Shown here: piece after piece, positions 50,740 to 62,336 of the stretch
Layout of the letters: the number at the start of each line of letters is the position of its first letter
How positions within the stretch are numbered: the stretch's first letter is position 1
Assembly: GCA_028551475.1 (NCBI GenBank)
Contig: CM052356.1
Coordinates: 19,805,884 to 19,869,883 of the forward strand
Direction: 5' to 3'
Length of the DNA stretch: 64,000 bases
Source: Casuarina equisetifolia
Lineage: Eukaryota; Streptophyta; Magnoliopsida; Fagales; Casuarinaceae
Notes under the pieces: generated by a model
What the model was told of the DNA's origin: nothing
Databases searched by the model: none
Seen by the model: only the letters and a program-made list of their open reading frames with translations
Made by a program: the position numbers and the translations under genes

Positions 50740-51000
50740 AGGCCTATAACACAAACGGTAGGTCATTTGCATTTATGGGTTGCTAAAGCAATGGGCACCC
50801 ATCAGGCACATAGAGAGGGCACCCATCTGGCACATAATAAAGGCTAGGCCCATTTAAGCAAAAGGCGAGCCTGAGTGGGTTGCCTAGGCTCATGTAGGCT
50901 GGCCAAATAAGTGCACAGGTTGGCCAAATAAGCACCCTAGTCACCCAAAATGGAACCGAGTCGCAACAATCCAACATGACCTAATTTTGTAAAAGATGGA
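50740..51000. repeat. Short internal direct repeats within the copia gag region
   Basis: GGGCACCCATCAGGCACATA and GGGCACCCATCTGGCACATA lie 27 bases apart near 50790-50840, and GGCCAAATAAG occurs twice near 50900-50935. The stretch does not read as gag and may be a small later insertion into the element. Confidence 0.4.
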
Positions 51001-52104
51001 TTTCTGATTAGGGATAGGTCGAAAAGCCCTGATTGGATAGCAAAGGCCATAGATTTTGGCCGATTCTACTTAAAAATTGGCCAAAGAGATGATTCTTCGT
51101 CTTGAATCATAGAAATCACATCTAAACAGGAAGGGCTAGACTTAGTATTTTGAATCTAAGAGCATGTTGTGGTATAAACTTCATCTAATCCATTGAGAAA
51201 CTCAAGGATTTTTCCATTATGCTGGTAATGGCAGAAAAAAGGAATAGTAAGGAGTTCTAAATAACAAATTGTAATGTAAGAATCCAAATGACACTATAAT
51301 CATTCCAAATGAAAAGCATAATGATCTAAAGATTCTCCTTTTTAGGTAGCAACAACAATAGCACGCTTAACATTGGCAATTTCTTTCCCTCTTACTTGTT
51401 AGAACTTTTCTTGTAGATGGGTCTAGACTTCACGAGCATCATCCAAATAGGTGAAGGTAGTGCATATGTCATAAGAAAGGAAAGTAAGTAACTAAGGTAA
51501 GACAACTCCATTGCACCATTGCCAGGCTTTAAAGTAAAGGGAAAGAGTTATGGGTTGAGGCACAAAGGAATCAATGATTCCATACTTATTCCTTCCTAAA
51601 AGAGCATTCCTTATATTCCAGTTCCAACATGGGTAGAGTTTTGGCAAAAGGATCATCTATAATGGCAAGTTCGATCTTAGGAACAATGACAATGTGACCG
51701 TCCTTAAGAAAAGTGGTCAAAATTAGAACTATGAGCCATAATGGGGGTTGTAGAGAGGGTGGGGGAATGGCACACCAAGTGTTTGATAAAACTCTTGAGT
51801 GAAGTAAAATGCAAGAAAAAAATGCAGTATGAAAGGCAGTAGAAAAAATAGAGATTAGAAAAAAATTCTTACTCTTGATACCATGTTAAGAGGAATAAAG
51901 ATACCTAATTGAGTGGAAATGGTGAAACCACTTTGATTCATAATCAAGTCAATTACAAAGATGTTCGAAGAACAAATGAAAGGCAAGCAAAGTGTATATA
52001 GGTACACGGTGAGGAAAGGGGTTGTAATGGGCCTTGTGGTGTGTGAATATACAAGTATCAAATGGGCTTAACAATGCATAGGCCCAAACACAATATCATT
52101 TACA

Positions 52105-52305
52105 ACAACAATCCCAATTCTCTCCGAAGCTGACTTGGGCTACTTCAACGGCATTCCCTTGTGGAGAAACAATATATGTGCCTTGATTGGACAATCAAAC
52201 AGTTTATTAGGGATTTCGAGTGGGTTAAATTCCTACTGGCCATACTTAAATACTACTTTATCAACCATATTTCAAATATCTTCACAGAATGATACACATG
52301 CAATA
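52105..52305 (+). pseudogene. OCT-like coding fragment downstream of the copia insertion
   Basis: Continues the frame broken at 47334. Nucleotides align with the first 180 bases of the OCT3-like gene at 62345-62545, and one frame reads LDWTIKQFIRDFEWVKFLLA against LDSRIEGLIGDFGWSQFLQA, then ISNIFTE against ISVFTDA before a stop. Frameshifts occur before this block. No later OCT exon-like sequence is recognisable, so the duplicate is truncated as well as interrupted. Confidence 0.7.
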
Positions 52306-54420
52306 TAATAATTCTTATCTAGATTGTAGCCCTATAAGCCCTAGAATAGCTAGGAGCACTGGAAAACCGAAATAATGTTAAAATCCACTCCAATGAACTT
52401 GTTTTGTGTACGTGTTCCCTTCAAAAGATCTGACGATGATAGGTTTGCCTCAAAACCTCTACAGCTACAATAACAATATCTAGGACCATTATTGAAATTA
52501 GAACATTAATTATTGGTTGCCTTGGATGCATCTAGAGCTAATGCCTTTGACGGGTGTGTCTATGCAGATGTCATTCAACCTATTCCTAATTTACATTGAT
52601 GGTGATTATTTTTGTGTTCTATTTTAAGGATGTATAATAGTTTGGCCCTTTATAATGTTAAGCACCAAATTTTATGAGAAAAGGTTGTTAAACCTCTTCT
52701 TTTCATAAGAAGTAACTTTTGCCACAATGACGAAAGTTTGGGAGAAAAACGGATTTAGGAAAAAGTTTGGATATTCTATTGCATTTTTCAACATCCTTAC
52801 AAAAGCCTCATGCTCATGATTTATGGAGGCTCTTTCCTTGGTACAATGCACATTAACCAAGGTAGGTAGATTCCCCTATCCTTGGCATGCGAGGTCTGAG
52901 TTACAACAAGCATAGCCCTTAACAAGTCTACCCCTCCTTTTGACTCCTACTATAACTACAAGCAACAATTAAAACCCATTACTTAGCATGTCCTTTCTGC
53001 ATGCTTGGTGGAACAAAATCAACTGACATAAAAAATAATGCATGCTTGATTCTCACTTTTCCACAACCTATAACATGTTCATTCCAATTCCCCTTATAGT
53101 TATATTGATAGGTTAGACTCTAGAAGATAGCTAGAGCTCCGTTAGGTTGTTCATTTCCCTTAGGTGACATTCTGAGTTTGAACATTCTACTTCATGTCTT
53201 TAGTCATGTCACATACAAGAGTCACCTAACCAAAAGATAATCTAATACTTCTTGGTCATGAATATTTGAATAAGGAAAATTACTCTATGGATATCTTTGC
53301 TTCTAAACAACAACTTAAAAATGGGCATTTTTCGTCCAACTAGAGCTTTATATGGGGGTTTAGATCTGGTTGACACAAATAAGTGTTTATTCTGAAGGCT
53401 AGGACCAAGAGCTATTCGAGTGCATGCATATTTCATTTGGTCATTCTTGACAAATTCTTAAACATTTAATTACTTTCTTAGTACTCTTAGGACTAGGATT
53501 TGAAGCCTATATGAAGGCATGCTTGCTTGATATTTTAATTCAAAATTCAATTCATCAATCAAATTTTATTTTTCTCTTTAAGAGTTTTACCAATTTCTAA
53601 TGGATTCTAGGCCTATTGTCTTATTTTTCTAAAACTCTAGCAAGTCTCATTTCCTACTACCCGATTAAGCATGACATGAAAAGTCATTCTATTCTATAAA
53701 TTTGTGAGATCCTTGGAGTGAAGTTACATACTTTTTCTTCCGTTAGAAAACAAATCTACATGGACTAAAGTTGTGTATGCTTGAAGAGTCGATATAGTTG
53801 GTAAGACTTACTTGAAATCCTCCATATCCTTTTTTGATAGCAATTTAGCAATGTCCATTGGTAATGCTAATGCCATTGCAAGACCCATTAACCACATTGG
53901 TAATGTTTTTACAGAATGATGTGCATGCACTATAATAATCCTTCTCCATTCTTAAGCCCCATAAGCCCAAGAGGACCTAGAAAACCACAAGTGTCACAAC
54001 CCACTACAAGGAACTTATTCCTCATATGTGTTCCATTCAAAAGATCCAAGGATATATGGGTCCCCAATCCAACCTATCCACCCCTCACACACCACACCCC
54101 CTCCCCCCTTTCTCCCAACAACAGTTGTATGCTTCTTATCTCACTAGAAAACCAAATCCATAAGGATTAAGGTTGTATATGCTACAAGAGTCGATATAGT
54201 AGGTAAGGCCCATAATAAAACTTGTAAATCATTTTTTGATAGCAACCTAGCAACAACTAGTGCTAATGCTATACTATAATAATCTTTTTCTATACTTAAG
54301 CCCTATAAGACCCAAAAGCCCAAAAAGGCCTAGAAGACCATGATAGTATCATAACCCATTGTGGGAAACTTATTCCTCACGTGTGTTTTATTTGAAAATG
54401 CTAGGTTTACCACTAGCCTA
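52280..54420. repeat. Three diverged copies of an unidentified repeat
   Basis: Copies at about 52280-52450, 53905-54065 and 54265-54420 share CTATAATAATC-type starts, a TAAGCCCTATAAG block, a CTAGAAAACC-type block and AACTTATTCCTCA followed by TGTGTT. The last two belong to larger tandem units of about 385 bases (from about 53760 and 54147) that share AGAGTCGATATAGT and TTTTTTGATAGCAA. The first copy begins inside the OCT-like fragment. No coding capacity is seen in 52450-53760. Confidence 0.5.
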
Positions 54421-54929
54421 TCACATTCTATCTCATTCTTTCACTCTCTCTATCACTATATGCATTCTATATGGAACTAGAGTCTTTAGGATACCAAAAA
54501 CCTAAATGTAGTGTGTTCTTAAGATAATGAGATATTCTATAGAAAATAGATAAATATGATTATTTAGGACTAGATTGGTATAAAGCACAAAGAAAATATT
54601 AAAGAAAATATCTAGTTTAAGGTAGTTAAGTGTAATAAAGAGTTTAAGATTCTTATTTTCTCAACAAGCATCTAAATGTTTCCTAAATTCCTTATCTTTG
54701 CTGAAGTTTCTCTTGTTTACTACCACCTCTTATCTCAACGAAGTTTATTCATTTATTACTTGTTCTTGTTGGCTTCCTTCTTTTTCCCCACTTTTATAGG
54801 TAAGTCTTTTATTAACTTATCTTCTTTACTCCATTTTCATCTTGCTTCTTCATCAAAATCCACATCCCTTGATAAAATTAGCTTCTTCTTATTTGGATCA
54901 TACAATTTGTATGCCTTTAAGGCTTTGTT

Positions 54930-55900
54930 AGTTTGTATGAAAATGCAATGGACTCCTTATTCATCTAGCTTATTTCTTCCTTATTCTAGGACTTGAGCAT
55001 ATGCTATGTAGTCAAACACCTTGAGGCCACTTCCAACTAGTTTGCTTCCACTCTATGCTTCCTATGATGTTTTATCTTTCATGCTCTTTATTGGACAATG
55101 ATTGATTAGGTACATAGCACAATCAACTACTTCAACCCATAAACTCTTTGGTAGATCCTTGCTCTTCATCATCATTTGTACCATGTCAATGATTGTCTTA
55201 TTCTTTCTCTTTGCAGCACCACTCTGTTATGGTATGTATGCTACTATAAGCTGATGGATGACTCCTTCCTTCTTGTAAAAATTGTTGAACAATTAGGAAA
55301 AATATCCTACAAAGATGCACTTGACTCCTCAATCATCTAGTTTCTTTCTTCCTTGTTTTAGGTTTTAAGCATATGTTAATCAACCAAACAAATTAAGGTC
55401 ATTTACAACTAGTTTGCTTCAATTCCTTACTTTTTCACTATGGCCTTAAACCTTTGAACTTCTCCAATGCCTCCAATTTTTCCTTAAAAAGATACACCCA
55501 AGTTTTTTTGCTTGCTAAAATCATCAATAAACAAGATGTAATACCTGTTTTTGCCTAAGGAAGTGATGTTAAGTGGACCAGCAATGTTAATGTGGACAAG
55601 CTACAATGGCCTTTTTGCTCTCCAAGAATTTCCAACTTCAAAACTCCTCTTGAAATACTTGTCTTCCACACATTCTTTACATAATTCGTTTAGATGATTA
55701 ATCTTAGGCAAACCTTTAACCATGTTCTTACTTGCAAGCAATTTTAATCCCTTAAAATTAAGGTGTCCAAATCTTAGTTCAAAATAGATGTTGCTTGGGA
55801 TTACTTGGACTTTGGGTCGACACTTAAGGGTTATAATCTATGAATTGTTCTTTTGGATAGATATTAATTTTAATGGATGTGCTCATTGAAGTGGACATGG
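54930..55900 (-). mobile_element. Two overlapping copia integrase remnants
   Basis: On the minus strand, two stretches (about 54930-55330 and 55330-55830) each contain the integrase C-terminal block: SKLVGSGLKVFDYIAYAQ with KLDE near 54950-55050, and KKLDD-GVKCIFVGY near 55310-55370. The second continues upstream into core-like text resembling KGHCSLSTL..RVYFL near 55500-55620. All frames are broken. They appear to be partial copies of one family placed in tandem. Confidence 0.6.
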
Positions 55901-56149
55901 ATTTCACTAATTCAAGGTTAAATTTATACAATAACTTGATTGGGAATTTTGTTTGATGAAAGAAAAATCCAATAATTTAAGTTTTTATTTATTTATTTAT
56001 AAAAGGTCAAGTATCATATATCACAAAAAAAGAAATTGTTCTTTGTGTTGATACAATTCTTATTCTTTACTTTCTCTTAGTGTTGCATATCTTTTGGCAA
56101 TATTATATTATGATTTAGTCATTAGTTGTAAAAGTTCACTTTCAGATTG

Positions 56150-59100
56150 TAAAATGTTCCTCTAACTCCAAGGTAGATATCCTTTCATCCTTACTTCTAA
56201 AACATTTATTCCTTTATAAATTTTTGATATCATCCATTTAGCCTATAATGAGTTTAATGTGTCATACATTAGAGATTAAGATTTTTCTAATTGTTGCCTT
56301 ATTCCAAATCTAAATGTCTATCAATTCTAATCCTCCATAAATTTTAGGATGGCAAATTTCCTTCTAAGCCACTTTTACTATACATTGCTCAGTAGATTTT
56401 CCTATCCATAGGAAGAATCTAATCTTTTTTCAATTTCATATAACACATGTTTGGGTAATAGAATAATTTGCAACCAATATGTTTACAAAGAAAATATAAT
56501 ACTTTTTGCTAGTTGTAGTTTCCCTCCATCGCTAATATGTTTAGACTTCCACCCTTTAATTCTCCTTAGTATTTTATTTGTTAGAATTGCATAATCTAAA
56601 TTGGAAAGTCTTTTGATAATCAATGGAATTTTCAAGTACTTGATAGGAAGCTAACCTTCTTGGATAAGAATATGATTAAGTATTAGAGCCTTTTCTCATT
56701 TAGACAAATATGAGAAGAAAATTTGATATTTTAGTGGGTACATCTTCAATCTTGCGATTTCCTCAAATTCTTGCCTAACATCTAGCAAACACAATATAAA
56801 TTCAATATCTTCAATAGCAAACAAGAAAAGGTCATTAGCAAAGCATAGATGGGTGATCTTCTTTTTAGAACATTTCCAATTATATTTAAACCTTATAGAA
56901 GATACTTTCTTGTGTAGAATTCTGTTAAGGATTTTTATCACAATGACACAAAGAAAAGGTAATAGGGGATCTCCATGTCTTAAACCTTTAGTCCCTTTAA
57001 AAAAACTTGTATAAGAGTCATTTATGTGTATACAGTCAATTTCATATAGTGCCTATTTGGGTAATAGAAAAATTTACAACCAATACATTTGCAAATAGAA
57101 TAGAACACTTTTTGCTAGTTGTAGTCTTTCTTCTTAGTTGATATGATTAGACTCTCATCTTTCAATTCTCTTTAGTATTTTATCTATCAGAATTGTACAA
57201 TCTAAATTGGAAAGTCTTTTGATAATTAATGGAACTTTCAAGTACTTGATAGGAAGTTGGCCTTCTTGGATAAGAACATGATTAAGTATTAAAGCATCTC
57301 CCATTTAGACAAGCTTGAAAAAAATATTTGACATATCTGTGGATACATCCTCAATCATGTGATTTCCTTAAAGTCTTGCATAACATCTAGCAAATACAAT
57401 ATAAATTCAATATATGCATAAGCAAACAAGAAAAGGTCATTGGCAAAGAACAAATGGAGGATCTTCTTTTTAGAGCATTTCAATAATATTTAAACCTTAC
57501 AAAAATACTTTATTGTGTAGAATTTTGTTAAGGATCTTTATCACAATGACAAAAATAAAAGTTGATAGGGGATCTTCTTGTCTAAGACCTTTAGTCCTTT
57601 TAAAAAACTTGCATGAGAGTCATTTATGTGTATAGAGTATCCAACATAGTAATAAAACTTTCAATTTAATATCTAAGTTTGTTTAGAAACTTTAAAACTT
57701 TTAACGTATTTAAAATTGTATTCCAATCTACTGTATCATATCCTTTCATAATATCAACCTTAATAGCCACCCTTTTTTTATATGTATCCTTGTGATAATT
57801 ATGCATTAGGTCTTAGCCCAACAATATGTTTTCTTTAATATTTCTACCTAGAGCAAAAGATGTCTAGCAAGGATGTATGAAGTGGGGCAAAGCTTTGCTT
57901 AATCTTTTTGTCACTATCTTAGATATGATCTTATATAACACATTGCGACAAGAGATAGGTCTAAAATCTTTCATGTTAGTAGCATTTGCTTTTTTGGGAA
58001 TAAAGAAAATTACAATCAAATTTATGCTTCAAATTGTATGTTCTGGAAGAAAGGTAGAACTACTTCCTCTACCTAACTCTCTATTACACTCCAAGTTTTC
58101 TAAAAAAATTAACTATTATATTCATCAGGACCTGGAGCTTTGTAGTCACTTATTGTGTTGAGGGATTTCCATATATCTTTCTTTCGAACATCTACTATAA
58201 GACTTCTCTTTACTTCCTCTAAAATTCCAATTAGGAATAACTTTCTTAATTTACCTTTTGATGGTTCAGTTGATTTGCCTTCCCAACATGTTTTGAAAGT
58301 AGCCTATAATCTTGGTTTTGATCTTTTAATGATCTTCTGTGAATTTCCTATTTTTTGTTTCCATCATGACAATGTGGTTTTATACTCTCCTCTGCATTAT
58401 ACTTTTGAAAATAAATTTTATTGTTACTATCTCCCTTTTTCAACTAATTATTCCTAGATTTCTGCTTAAGAAAAATTTTCTCATGCTTGCCATGAATCAT
58501 TAATTTCTTAACCATTTTTCTTCATTTTGCAATTGAGTATTGAAAGGTCATCAAGGAATAGTCGTTGTGTTATTTGCAACTATTTTCTTACTATCTTTGT
58601 TTTTCTTGGTAAAACTCCAAATTCTTCTTTATTGATCTTCCTCAATTCTTTTTTCATTTCCTTCAAGTTTATCACTATTTTATACATTGTTGTGCCTTTA
58701 CCCTTTGTTACCAAACATTTTGTATTATTGTCATAAAGTTTGAACTTGAATGCCAAAAGTTGAAAAATATAAAAAAAAAATTTCTATGTTGGTATGGTAT
58801 TGCTAACTTTCATAATACAAGGGTTATGGTTTGATAAAACAAGAGTACTGAACTCTATGGAGAAATTTACATGCCTTTGCATCCACTTAGTGTTTACCAA
58901 GCATCTATCTAGTTTACTACCTTTAATTCTCCTCCTTTTCCTTTGTTTGTCCACAATAGAAGAAAACCTATAAAATTTGGTTCTAGGTTTTGCTTCATTT
59001 ATGAATTTATTGAAGTCTTCTATTCCTTTTATCCATCTACCAACCACACTAACCCTTTCATTTAGGTTCGTCACTATATTGAAGTCTCCCATAAGTAGCC

Positions 59101-59350
59101 ATGGATTATTCTTCCCATAAGTATTATAACATTATGTGAGGTTCCTCCATAGATGCTTTCTTTTAATTAATTGGATTTGCTACAAAGATTGTAGATAACT
59201 ACCATATTTTTGGCCCCCTTCAAATTTACAATTCATTACTTGTTTGGAGCTACTAATTAGTGTAATATTGAATTATGGCTTTTTCCATACAATTCAAATC
59301 CTTATATTTTCATTATCTTTATAGTTTCGGATGAAGCCCCCATTGACGGA
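56150..59350 (-). mobile_element. Degenerate LINE (L1-type non-LTR retrotransposon)
   Basis: Minus strand. The endonuclease domain is at about 59330-58784: NPWLLMGDFNIVTNLNER, then SKLDRCLVNTKWM and LSNHNPC, as in plant L1 APE-type endonucleases. Reverse transcriptase follows with DYKAPGPDE near 58110-58160 and ITHLCFANDLFLF near 56820-56860, where FADD is FAND. The 3' portion near 56200-56400 reads like the L1 region ending CHPKIYGGLELIDI. There are stops and shifts throughout. A 604-bp part of the RT (56430-57030) is tandemly duplicated as 57034-57640. The 5' and 3' ends are not resolved. Confidence 0.8.
56430..57640 (-). repeat. Tandem duplication inside the LINE reverse transcriptase
   Basis: Units 56430-57030 and 57034-57640 are colinear, sharing for example TAAATTGGAAAGTCTTTTGA at about 56600 and 57205 and GTCATTTATGTGTATA at both ends. 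Period about 604 bases. Both carry the FAND form of the catalytic motif, so that change predates the duplication. Confidence 0.8.
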
Positions 59351-59559
59351 AAAAGGATTCTATCACCTATCATGCTCATTTCAAATTCATAGTCATTATG
59401 TTTGCAATTTTTTTGCATAAGTCCTTATTTGTGGAACAATAAATAATATCATTTATGTTGATTTATAAAATAATTCTATCATAGTCATAGTTTTTGTAAA
59501 AAAAAGTTGTCAACATTTTTTTTCTTTTTTTTGAATCCTTTTGTAATAAAATAACACAT

Positions 59560-60680
59560 CAGCCAATCCTATCAAGCCCTGAGGGGCTTGTTTAGGTTTG
59601 AAAAGTTTGAAAGCATATTCAAGAAAAATAAGATCTTAGAAGTAGAGGATTGTTCTACTAATACTTCCTTATATATAGTAATATCTAGAAATGCATCTAT
59701 TATATCCATTTGATCGAGTTTGAAATTTTTATAGCATGCAAATGCAAGTAACATTTTAATAGATTTTGATCTAGTTACTAGTACATATCAATTTTGATCT
59801 ATAGTAGTCCAAGGTTATCTTCTTCTTAAGAGTAAGGTTGGACTACTAATTTACCTTTCTTCCTAACAATAAATCCTTTTTCATCAACTTTAGTTGTAAA
59901 AACCCACGTTGGCCCTATTCAATAGCTTTCAATTTTGAGAACCAGCTTACATGCCCTTTTTACTTTTTAACTGGTTTAATTCTTCTTGCAACGCAGCTTC
60001 CATGCTCCATTTTTATTTTCCCTTTTTAACTGGTTTAATTCTTTATGCACGGCAAGAATCTAGTTGCTATCATCTAAAGCTTCTCCTCCTTTCAAAGGTT
60101 CAATTTGAGATTAAAAAAAGCTAAGAATTCTCATGTACTTTCTATGGAGGACAAAGTGACTACCTTTGTGCGAACGCTCTCCAATTACTTTATCTCGATC
60201 CACATTATTCCCTTAACTCTCGGGAACGATTTCTCTTTTTCAGTTTGGTCAGTTTGCTCTCTAATTTCGGTGCTGGTAGCTGCATCACTTTCTTTTCTTT
60301 TGTAGCCCTCCTTAGCTTCGATTCAGATTTTGCTTCCTTTACTATACACCGTTCACTACTCCTTGATTTGGAGTCATTAGATTCATCAACTGGCATCTGT
60401 AGTGGGTTCCACCATAACCATAATCTTCTTATTAAAAACTCTATAAGCCTTACTAGCGAGGGAATATCCTAAGAATACACCTTCGTAAATTCTTCAATTA
60501 AATTCAGGGTTTAGAAATTATTTTTGTGAATAAAACATTCATATCTAAGTACAAAAAAAATGACATGTTAGGTTTTCTATTATTAAATAATTCATATGGG
60601 TCCCTTTTAATATTGACCTAAGTAGTGCCCGAATAACAAAAAGTATCTACTGCTTCTCCCCATTAATATCTTAGAACAAG
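59560..60680 (-). mobile_element. Degenerate copia pol fragment (integrase end and reverse transcriptase)
   Basis: Minus strand, in order: VFLGYSLASKAYRVFNKK (near 60480-60420), the integrase-RT linker with a basic Ser/Lys-rich frame (60396-60205), MEAALQEELNQL (near 60000), then LLAFACYKNFKLDQMDIIDAFLD (59750-59680), the copia RT segment corresponding to the first catalytic Asp. Broken by stops. No LTRs were identified. Confidence 0.7.
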
Positions 60681-61044
60681 ATTACGCGCTCTAATTCTAT
60701 ATAGAAAATTATAACTTGTGCAAACATTGTGTTAAAGGAACAATCTTGCCACAAGATTTTCGAATTCTCAATCAAACAAATATCCTAAAGAGACCGCCCG
60801 TGGGGTTCCAGATTGTCGACTAGTCTTCAGCTGCAACTCTTCCTGCATATCACAGTTTCTCCATCTTCGCAATAGTTCAGGCTATGCAGGAAAAGAATAG
60901 ATTTTCTCTTTACGCTATGGTCCGCGTCCCTAATCAAGAACGGAAAACAAAAGCGGGTACTTCCACATGAGCCGTCCACCGTGGCCTCGTAAGCATCTTT
61001 CCGACTGTGGGCTGCCACGTCAAGTACCTATCTCCGGCAAACAA
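60681..61044. other. Intergenic DNA left of the OCT promoter
   Basis: No gene recognised. It is less AT-rich than the transposon block and may mark the return to single-copy DNA. Confidence 0.3.
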
Positions 61045-62336
61045 GGAGGGCCCACTTTAAATTTTGGTATGGCTGATTATTTTAGAACGCAACCGTAGTC
61101 GGCGATGACGTATTATAGAGACCTGATAAGCTTGGGATTACGAGCACGTTGGTAAATTGTTAAAATAGTCGGCCAACTTGTCCAAACCAAATCTCAAAAC
61201 CGCTAAATGAGAGCTTGAGAACCGGGGCAGCAAAGTTTCTCTGCTGGTTTTCTACCTTCCCTGGTTCTGGTTAAGTTGCTTATGATATACATTCCAGCTA
61301 TGAATCATTCATCATGTTGCAGTCCTCAGAGCTCACGGATCATTGTCAGGATTTTGCTAGTTTTGCGCCCACCATAATAACTTGGTGTCAAAGCTTTTAT
61401 CTACAACTAGGCCCGGTTTTTTTGGAATTTTTCTTTTGATTCAAAAGTTAATCTGAGATGTAAAGAAGTTATGTCTTTCACTTCAAAAGTGAAGATTGAG
61501 GAGCCAGTATAGTAAGGCACTTAGCAACTCATATGAATTTGACTAACAATTGCCTTTACGTTAGAATTCACTCCTGGCATCATTATCAAAAGCCCAATGA
61601 TTCTCAATGATTTTCAATGGCCAAACACTACGTAGAAACGACTGTTAAACTAAAGTTACCAGAGATCTTAAGACCGGCATGGGTATCTTTGCTGAGTCAT
61701 GTCCAACCAATTCACATCTTAATCCCGATAATATCTGATTTCTTTAAAGATTTGAGATCGCCGTCACATCCAATACAATTGATTCGTCCAGAAGAGAAGT
61801 AAATTATTAACGAGGTTCTGAAAAACAATAGTAATTATTTCTTTAGTCGTGATTCTGATGATCATAGCTAATTGGTCCCATGACTCTTGAAAATAGTTCT
61901 TTTCTCCTTTCATTCAATTCATCGTCGAAAAGAAAAAAGATGATTCATTTACAAGACGCCAAAACAGTCGAATTGTCCCTACTCCGTCCTTCTTTGATGA
62001 TTGTGTCTCTTCCAGCGAGGAAGCAAATAATTGAGGGGTGACAGAAGCAGCAGCGGGGAGAGAACAAAGAGCAACACGACACGGCTCAACACTGTAAATT
62101 CATTTCCTTTACTTGCCCATCTTGTATAACGTTGATTGCTAGTTTTATGCTACACAAGGTATAATCTAATATTCAACCCCATAATTTGATTGGATAACCA
62201 AGACAAATCTATAACGCTCGCTTCTTAATCCTCAAGAGGTAGCGGAATGGTCTACCTCAGCCTAAAACGTCTATAAAACCTTCACCCTCTGGCTTTCTCT
62301 CCAACTCTCCCATCGTATGAACTTTAGAAGGTCAAA
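61045..62336 (+). promoter_or_regulatory. OCT3-like promoter and leader, duplicated at 46590-47322
   Basis: Aligns over several blocks with the region upstream of the disrupted copy. TATAAAA at 62272-62278 lies 59 bases before the start codon, and the leader is pyrimidine-rich. A 61-codon frame at 61617-61802 lies in this region and has no recognisable similarity. Confidence 0.6.

Larger units (their letters stand above)
47335..52104 (-). mobile_element. Ty1/copia LTR retrotransposon, full-length but dead
   Basis: Two 221-bp LTRs bound a 4770-bp element on the minus strand: 5' LTR 52104-51884 and 3' LTR 47555-47335, both starting TGTAAATGATATTGTG. The primer-binding site TGGTATCAAGAGTA is at 51883-51870 and a purine tract precedes the 3' LTR. 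Domains in minus-strand order: gag with zinc knuckle CSHCGILEHTKYKC (50620-50579), protease NSGVNDHIT (from DSG, near 50350), integrase (about 49850-48700), reverse transcriptase (about 48700-47900, YVND near 48180), RNase H (47857-47690). Every domain has stops or shifts, and the catalytic Asp of protease and RT is Asn. Flanking AAAAC and ACAAC fit a 5-bp target duplication with one change. It interrupts an OCT gene duplicate just after the start codon. Confidence 0.9.

Noticed and set aside
54676-54996. 106-codon plus-strand frame
   Set aside because: Antisense to degraded copia integrase on the minus strand, hydrophobic through T-rich composition.
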